64,000 bases of DNA from Desarmillaria ectypa. Its lineage: Eukaryota > Basidiomycota > Agaricomycetes > Agaricales > Physalacriaceae. Of this stretch, positions 57,621-64,000 are shown piece after piece; within the stretch, counting starts at the first letter, position 1, and each line of letters begins with the position of its first letter. The stretch spans positions 3,410,001 to 3,474,000 of the forward strand of contig JAUDYN010000001.1 of NCBI GenBank assembly GCA_030407005.1. The letters run 5' to 3'. Both the position numbers and the translations under genes were made by a program. The notes below the pieces were generated by a model. That model had not been told where the DNA came from and ran no database searches. It saw only the letters and a program-made list of their open reading frames with translations.

Positions 57621-58711
57621 TTAGAACACTCCGACAGTCGCAGAATTAAACGACTCCCAGCCCGGATACTCGACCGGTTGCTCAGTAGGCAACAACTCTA
57701 GTAGTCTCTGGACATCGAGGTCCTCGTGACCCCAATTGACATTCAGATCCATCTCGGCCTCCACTCCACTCAACAACAGACTCCCCTTAGCCATCTCGTC
57801 AAACCTCGGTAGGGACGCTATTTCCGGCGAGGGAGCTGGCAGTGGCGCCTCTGCCTCAATAGGTAAAAGTGCCGTCTCCGGGGAACCAGCAAGGATTTCG
57901 CGGAAGAGTGTTTCCATAGTAGCGTCGTCGACGGGAGGCTGCTCTTCATGTGTCTGAGATGGGGAGAAGGGAGTATTGAACGTGAAGATATCAAGTCCAC
58001 CCGCTGCAGGGACACCATGGTACCAGAGCTAACTGGTCCGCTGGTGGTCGCCACCCGTGCTAGGTGGCGAGTGGGCTCGACGTCAGACACGTCAGATGAG
58101 GGAGAAGAGGCAGAAAACATGGGGCTATCGAATTCTAAAGAGGAATGTGAGGAGGGAGCGGGCGAGATTGGTGTTATTTGGGTTGGTGTAGGCTCCGTCT
58201 TCGGAGGTGGATTCGTTTGAGTAGGTGTCGGAGCCGGCCGTTGAGGTACAGTAGCCGGCTCTGATGATGGCAATGGGAGACCCGTAGGCACACCTGAAGA
58301 ACGTTTAGCATGTTGACGGTAACCATGAGTATTTAACTTACCATTAGCGGCGAGTGCCTTTACGACAGCATCCCATCCCTTCTCCAGCGTCTTAATACGC
58401 TCTCTCAGTTCCTCGTTCTCTCGCTCCCGGGCTTTGTCAGCTGCTCGTTGCTCATCGGCTAACGAGTGACCGGGTGCCATACCCACACGGAGCTGGCGGT
58501 TCTCCTCCTCAAGCTCAGCGACCCGGCGCTCAAGGTAAGAAAACTGGGCCTTTCGACGGTCACGAGAGTTTTGGGCAGCAATACGATTACGATGCGCCCT
58601 GGCCTCTTTGCGCTCTTCTGAGGAAACCTCGGAGCGTGGGCGCTTTCTTGAAGGACCCGCTTCCGGAGGAGAGGATGGCTGTGATGAGAGGGCAGAAGGA
58701 TTGACGGACAT
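57621..58711 (-). CDS. HAC1/XBP1-type bZIP transcription factor (unfolded protein response)
   Basis: ATG 58711 (MSVNPSALSS) leads to the basic region RAHRNRIAAQNSRDRRKAQF and a leucine zipper (YLERRVAELEEENRQLR). Its NxxAAQxxR pattern matches HAC1, XBP1 and basidiomycete Cib1. A normal intron at 58292-58341 (GTAAGT, branch GCTAAAC, CAG) follows LAANG. The frame then runs through a Pro/Ser/Thr-rich region to SSGTMVSL. Here the frame in use ends soon (LPRRK, 57818), while the conserved-looking C-terminus (PPVDDATMETLFREILAGS, EMDLNVNWGHEDLDVQRLLE, ending FNSATVGVF, 57621) lies in another frame. Removing a 65-nt segment joins the two. This is the expected arrangement for a factor activated by IRE1 splicing under ER stress. 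Confidence 0.88.
57942..58006 (-). other. Candidate IRE1-type unconventional intron (65 nt)
   Basis: On the minus strand CTG|CAGC (cut between 58007 and 58006) and GAG|CAGC (cut between 57942 and 57941) bound 65 nt. Joining them gives CTG-CAG and restores the downstream frame (SLQPPVDDATMETL). The 5' site sits in a possible 7-nt loop CTGCAGC flanked by TCC and GGG; the 3' stem is weaker. An alternative GT-AG choice (58015-57954, 62 nt) also restores the frame, but its donor is GTGTCC and it lacks a clear branch site. Confidence 0.6.
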
Positions 58712-61700
58712 AATTGAGTACGTGGAAAGGAACGAGATGGCGGTTGGTATTTGAGGAGTGACAGACACTTGGGGTGGGATACTGCAAACGATCGCAGGAC
58801 GGCTACGTGGAGGTCGTAAAGAAACCCTGAAATGACGTGGCACGAGTCTCTTCTACCTAGCCTTCACCAAATAAGCATCAACAACCCCTATCTCCTTTTT
58901 CACACTCCTGTGTCATTGATTGTCAATTCGAGAAGCTTTGCATACGATAACCTTTGACTGTGGGTAGACCTTTATAAGAATACCTTCATACGATCTGATC
59001 ATTCGAACGTTCTTTCAATTGGTACTTAGGATGGTATCTTCAACAATTTTATTTGTTTCTCTGACCTATCTCTGAAGGTAACCATTCGGCGGCCCAAAAC
59101 ACAAAAGTATATTTTCCAACACCCAACAATACGATACCTTGCAAATCTCTTTTGTCGTACCTTTCTTGAAGAAATGCTTGGCGTAACAACCGTCTGATTT
59201 TCCATTTTAGACTTCAGTGGACTAAGTGTTGTAAGTATTGCTTTCTGATGGACACCTGCATCCTCATTTCGACTGTCAAGTCCCAGGAATGTGGGTATCA
59301 TGGCTGTTAAATAACAACAGGTTTCGCCGAAAACCTGTGCTTGCCATATGACCCGATTACTCTTCTATATTCAGAGTCGGTATCAGTGACTAGCAGCGTC
59401 CACGTCGGGACGGGGACTTATTCAGCTATCTGACGATAATCAAAAAAATGGCTTAATATAGTACTCCTCGCTGGTGACCCATCCTCTTCGTATATCTTTG
59501 GACTTCGAATCAGCTGCGGAAGACCGAGTATAATCGTCGCATTCCCAAGGCTTGTCAGCTGTGATGGACACCTCGTTCTCGTTCTTATTAATCTCGCGAA
59601 TCTCGCGCGTCTTTCCTCATTCTTTGCAATCCATCCTTCTTCATCAGCTGAGTATCAGTGACTTGCGGCGTGGTCCTGCTCTCTCGACACCTTCGAGAAC
59701 GGTAATGAACTTCGACTCCAAGTTCGAGGCGATCTTCCACCAAAAATCTACGGAACGATCACGCAAGTGCTTGCTCATCCAAGGCCCCGATCACCACTTG
59801 CATTTACTATCAGCAATCCAGGTCACTCGCACCCAGTATCACTGCAATCGCCGGTCTAGCATCCTTCTCTTCGAGTATCGACGATCTATATCGGTGACTT
59901 CTACAGCTTCACATCCCTTGAGATCCGTCTCGACGCCAAGGCTCCGCTTCTTGTTTATCCGCCTGGATGAGGTCATCATTGAACCATGTTCAAGTCTGAG
60001 AGCTTCATGTCCCTCCGAATGTTTATACGACTTCATTGAGGGAATATACTCCCCGATACCTGCCTTTGCGACGTTAAAGCTCCGCTTATCGCTTTCCATC
60101 TCAGTCTCTGAATCAAGTATGAGTCACCCGTGTTTGAGAATGGTTATGTCGTCCCGGTGGAAAGGATGTGGTCGCGACTTCTAACGCCCTCACGTTTATG
60201 GACCTGAGATCCGTGCGACGTGGAGCCTCTGCAGTGACATTGGAGCATCGAGTAAACTCCAACTGGTTACCACCGCAGGTAGGTAGGAGTTCTTCGTGGA
60301 TGTGGAACAATGTCGTCCCGGGTCAGTGTGACTCGATTTCAGGGTAGCAAGTAGCACGGTCCCCTCTGAGAACTTGCGTGAATAATTAAACGCTGATGGC
60401 TGGCATATGTATGGATAAATACCGATCTACGATTGAATTCTACCTCTCTCTGTGAACTTTTAATAAATCCGGAAGCATGAGATGGAGCTTTAATGTGAAT
60501 CATCAAATCACTGGTGTCGAGTTCACCTGAACAAATATTCCTCTGATGTCCTCACTATCTTATCACCGAAATTATCACGTCGATAATCAGCTAGACAGGC
60601 AAGGTCACATAGTCGGCAAGCACCGCTAGCTTCTTCGTCCATGGACTTGCTTCGTAAAGAAGGGCCGAGGGCTCGATGCTCTATGGTTCTCTTCTATCTT
60701 CCACTCAAAAACGCGGCGTATATCTCCAAGTCCCAGCTAATCTATAATCCCGCGGGAAAAAGCCAGAGACGCATCCTACTGCGAGCTCACAGTTTACATC
60801 CGGCGAATAAAAACAAACGGATTGTCTTTGAAGAGCACCGAAAAGGGGGAGAGGGGTATACGCGAGGGACGGGACGCAGATCGCCGGGACCCAGTCCCTT
60901 TCTCCAAGGTTACGTGCCCAGCCCACTAACGTGCTATCGAGGGCGGATGGGGAAAGAAGCGTATCATTCGCGTGTGATCGATCTGAGCATAGATCAGGAC
61001 CCCTGGTTTTCGAGAGAGAAAAACTCGAAATTCTAGGCTTGTAATGGCCCATTTTTGAGAACGTAAGGCTGGGCAGGTTCTTACCAAGGAAAGTTCGAAA
61101 TTTGGGCGCTCGAGCTCAAGGGAGTCTCAATTCGGCCAGTCCAGTGAACGAGCGCTACCAGTGTGCTGAAGATGGATAGTTAAGGATGCCAATTCACGGT
61201 GTAAGGGCACATAACCCAACCTTGTTTACTGCGGTACGAAAGAAGAAATCACCAAAACCCATACGAAGAACGCGAATTTATGATGAGGACCTGAATTCTT
61301 AGACCAGAAGGGAGCTCGCAAAAGTTCGGTGACCTAGGATGTTTTCAGCAACTTTCGAGAGAAAATTGGGTATACTCGGGTATACTCGGGTATAACCGTC
61401 GATGTGGAGCCTGCTTTCAATCCAGGCCCCAGCAGCAGAGATACCGGGGGTCCTACCTATGGGTCCAGGAGAAGCAAATCATGAAGAATGATAGATATTC
61501 ACCGGGACGACGATCACCGAGAGTCCTCGAGTGATATGAGAACGATACGGTGACTTGATTTCTTGACGGATAAATTCACCGTTGCAAAACAAAATCAACT
61601 TGTCGACCCAGGTATAATCATCCCCGCGGATGAAGCAAACGTGGAAGCAAAATAGCTGACAGCAGCCATTCATTTATAACCTCCCGAAGAAAATGGATTT

Positions 61701-62257
61701 TGATACTTTAGACTGGGCCAAGAGAAAGGAAGGGCAATTTGAGAGACTTTGGAACGCTATGGCGATAGGGTGTTTGTTGGGGCCTCAGCGAGCATGGCCT
61801 CTTCATCCTGGGCTAGCCGGTATACATACAACCGACCAGGCGACGACCGGTGACAGAGAGAGGCTTCGCACAAAGGATGAAACAGTCCAGGTCCACAGGG
61901 AGAATTCGAACTTGTCGAAGAAGTCAAAAACGTTGTACATGTTTGGCTGGAGTCCCGGCTTCTTCCGAGGGTTTTCGTTAAATCTCGTCACTCGAATCTG
62001 ATTGAAGCGACGCGATTATGTTACTGTGATGAAGGCTAACTGAACTTGACGCGACGAGTAATGTACCCTGTCGAAGAACGATAGCAGGAGGAGGAGTAGC
62101 AGGAGGAGTACTTGGTAGATGGAACGGAATCGAAGATCGAACGAAGGATCGGCGAAGTGGCGGTCATTATTGGGAACCAATGAGAACGCAATAAAGGCTT
62201 GAGACTTGCTGGATGACTGCCTTGCTCTTCGCCCGCTACTTGCTCTGATCCACCACA
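58712..62257. other. Long gene-poor stretch
   Basis: About 3.5 kb. The left end is the bZIP promoter and leader. A plus-strand frame at 59552-60184 has no stops for 210 codons but no recognisable domain. Another frame of the same DNA has protein-like pieces (IYGTITQVLAHPRPRSPLAF; FYSFTSLEIRLDAKAPLLVY), so a decayed gene is possible. A frame at 60641-61036 is unsupported. GGTATACTCG is repeated in tandem near 61369-61393. The right end (62040-62250) is the leader of the next gene and contains a GGAGGAGTAGCAGGAGGAGT purine repeat near 62085-62110. Confidence 0.45.
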
Positions 62258-64000
62258 ATGCCTCGTTTTCTTCATCTCTATGTGATACCGCCTTCTCTGT
62301 TATTCCTCGTCCCCCTTCTCTCCATCACCCTTATTATTGCCTTTCGTCTTCGCACTGCTTCTCTTCCTCTGTGCTCATTTATCCCCGTCTTCACCATAGC
62401 CTTGCTCTCGCTTTTCGTCGGTGGATTTGGTCTTGCAGCGCTGAGAGAGCAGTCGGACAACGCGATGGAGAGCACTGAGGCTGTATTTCTGACGCTGCTG
62501 AGGCTGGAACGTGAGTCTTTTCTATATTCGTGCCATGTTACGCGTCTTTGACACAGAATGTTTAGTCGCGATATGCCTCATTTACCTAATATTCGCATCG
62601 GTGAAGCCGGAGACAATACCACGACGTCAGCTTTGTATTTACAATGCCATTCTAGCCCTTGTAATTTCATGCGGTAGGCGCTATTTTTGTTTCTTTTTAT
62701 CACAAAAATCCGCTGATACCATCATTTTCCAGCGACACTGGTTTCGTTTATTTCACCTTTTATCCAGCCGAAGATCCCGCTTTTGCTCCCGCCATTTCTC
62801 TATCTTCTTTTCGCAACGCTGTCTCTTCCGCTTCTCACTTATATTTGTCTCGCTGCTCTTTCGCATCCCGTTGCTCTGAGGCCACCTACGCCGCAGCCGC
62901 TTCAAATTCCAGCAGCACCGCCATCTGCATATTTCTCTACACCTGACACCCCACCGCCGTCGCCTTCAAGCTTCAAGCGGTTTTCTCTCGATTTGACTCG
63001 GGATTCAGCTGTACTTCAAATTCCTGAACCTATACATTCGCATCCGAACATTGCACGTCAAAAGCACACCAATGATACCATTCTCCCCATCCATATCCAC
63101 GCCCTAAAGCGTCTTACTCGTGACCGAACAACCACGAGCCGAGCACCGCGCAGTACTGATGCGCAGGGCTATCAACGCGCCGTACCACTGCTCCTCCTGG
63201 TTGCTCAGGTATCAGCATTGTTGACATTTGCATTTGATATATGCGTCGTGGTGCTCGTACAAAGTCCTTCAGCTGATCAGGGACGCACCGGAACCGTTTC
63301 AGAGATCCTGAACGAGATAAGCCTCGGTGTATGGAAAGTCTCCATTGCATTTCGGTGCCTAAAATGTATCTTCACCGTATTATGGGTGGGATTCATAATG
63401 GTTGCTTGGCTAGGTGAGTTTCACGTAATAGACCGATAAGGCGCTATTAACAATACTATAAAGCTCACCTCAGATTGCCCGTTAAATGTCCTACCGCGCC
63501 CATGTCGTGGCCTCCTGCAGCTCCCCGGGAACAGCATCCTCGCCCACCGAGCGCATCATCATCGTTCTGTTCCCCCGGCTTGAAGGGCAGCACAACGGTG
63601 TCACGGATTGCGTTCCGCGCGCGTTCGCCTCGATTAGAGCCCAGTATTGCTCATGAGAGCCCCTCGCCTTCACCGTTACCCCAGCGAGCTTATTCCAATA
63701 TCTTAGATGGGATCAGGAGCAGCTTTCATTCACATCGTTCGAGCACACCCAGCCGACCCCAATCTAATTTCACGTCCCAGTCGCGCTCAGACCCACAGAA
63801 GCGACGGCGGAAACTCCCTTCGCTCAATATCACTATCCCTACAATTCCGCGAAGGCCCCGTTCGCCAGGTTACTTGTATCCCCCACAAATGCAGTCTCCC
63901 CCCCGTTCGCCGCCGTTGGACATGTGTAATCTTAACGACCCTTTCGCTCCGCCTTCACCGGGGGCAGTATACTCGTATGATACTCAGCGGCAGTCAGCCG
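62258..64000 (+). CDS. Seven-helix membrane protein, GPCR-like layout (cut by window end)
   Basis: ATG 62258 (MPRFLHLYVIPPSLLFLVPL). Removing introns at about 62511-62557, 62676-62731 and 63414-63472 gives seven hydrophobic segments: PPSLLFLVPLLSITLIIAF, FIPVFTIALLSLFVGGFGL, LVAICLIYLIFASV, YNAILALVISCATLVSF, PPFLYLLFATLSLPLLTYI, VPLLLLVAQVSALLTFAFDI and FTVLWVGFIMVAWLG. A loop of about 110 Pro/Ser/Thr-rich residues separates helices 5 and 6, like an enlarged GPCR third loop. After the last helix a long Ser/Pro-rich tail (GSTTVSRIAFRARSPRLEPS; SLNITIPTIPRRPRSP) is still open at the window end. I recognise no named receptor family; a channel or transporter-like protein remains possible. Confidence 0.65.

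Noticed and set aside
57954..58015. Ordinary 62-nt GT-AG intron in the bZIP gene
   Set aside because: It restores the frame, but the donor GTGTCC is poor and no good branch site is visible. I prefer the 65-nt IRE1-type model and keep this as the alternative.
60641..61036. Open frame of 131 codons
   Set aside because: The opposite strand is equally open over the same bases and neither translation resembles a protein family.

Overview
This is nuclear DNA from a filamentous basidiomycete, most likely an Agaricomycete (mushroom-forming fungus). The genes are dense and broken by many short (about 45-65 nt) GT-AG introns. Families typical of mushrooms are present: a Dal5-like permease, an OrdA-like P450, an atypical G-alpha, an O-fucosyltransferase-like protein, a DUF6593-like protein and an F-box-like repeat family. 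LTR retrotransposon debris lies at the left edge. I inferred all gene models by eye from splice signals and family resemblance, so exon edges are approximate unless an explicit junction is given.

Layout. Bases 1-5,855 hold two decayed minus-strand LTR elements, a Ty3/Gypsy gag region and a Ty1/Copia gag-to-integrase region. Bases 6.1-7.7 kb hold two truncated gene copies whose better-preserved relatives lie about 22-31 kb away. From 8 to 18 kb there is a membrane glutaredoxin, a broken short-chain dehydrogenase, an FCP1-like HAD protein, a Dal5-like permease and a dead P450. From 19 to 25.4 kb there is an atypical G-alpha subunit, a PAQR receptor-like protein and an F-box protein. From 26.5 to 34.8 kb there is an inverted truncated subtilase copy, a RING-CH E3-like membrane protein, a secreted subtilisin-like protease and a SEC14/CRAL-TRIO protein. 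From 35.5 to 38.6 kb lie a dead CRY-DASH photolyase and a second decayed F-box-like copy. From 39 to 55 kb comes a gene-rich core: two pterin dehydratase paralogues (one fused to zinc knuckles), a class I/II aminotransferase, an O-fucosyltransferase-like protein, ATG3, an ER FKBP, ribosomal eL39, CHZ1 and a DUF6593-like protein. From 57.6 kb to the end there is a HAC1/XBP1-type bZIP factor, a mostly gene-poor stretch and a seven-helix membrane protein cut by the window edge.

Themes. (1) The left 6.95 kb is almost stripped of CpG, with a sharp border inside a pseudogene, as expected for methylated and deaminated repeats. (2) Recent DNA-level duplication is visible, because copied pieces keep introns and flanking DNA. 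(3) Gene death is frequent: SDR, P450, CRY-DASH and both F-box-like copies. (4) The strongest candidates for follow-up are the probable 65-nt IRE1-type intron in the bZIP gene, the pterin dehydratase/zinc-knuckle fusion, the G-alpha lacking its catalytic glutamine, and the GPCR-like seven-helix protein.
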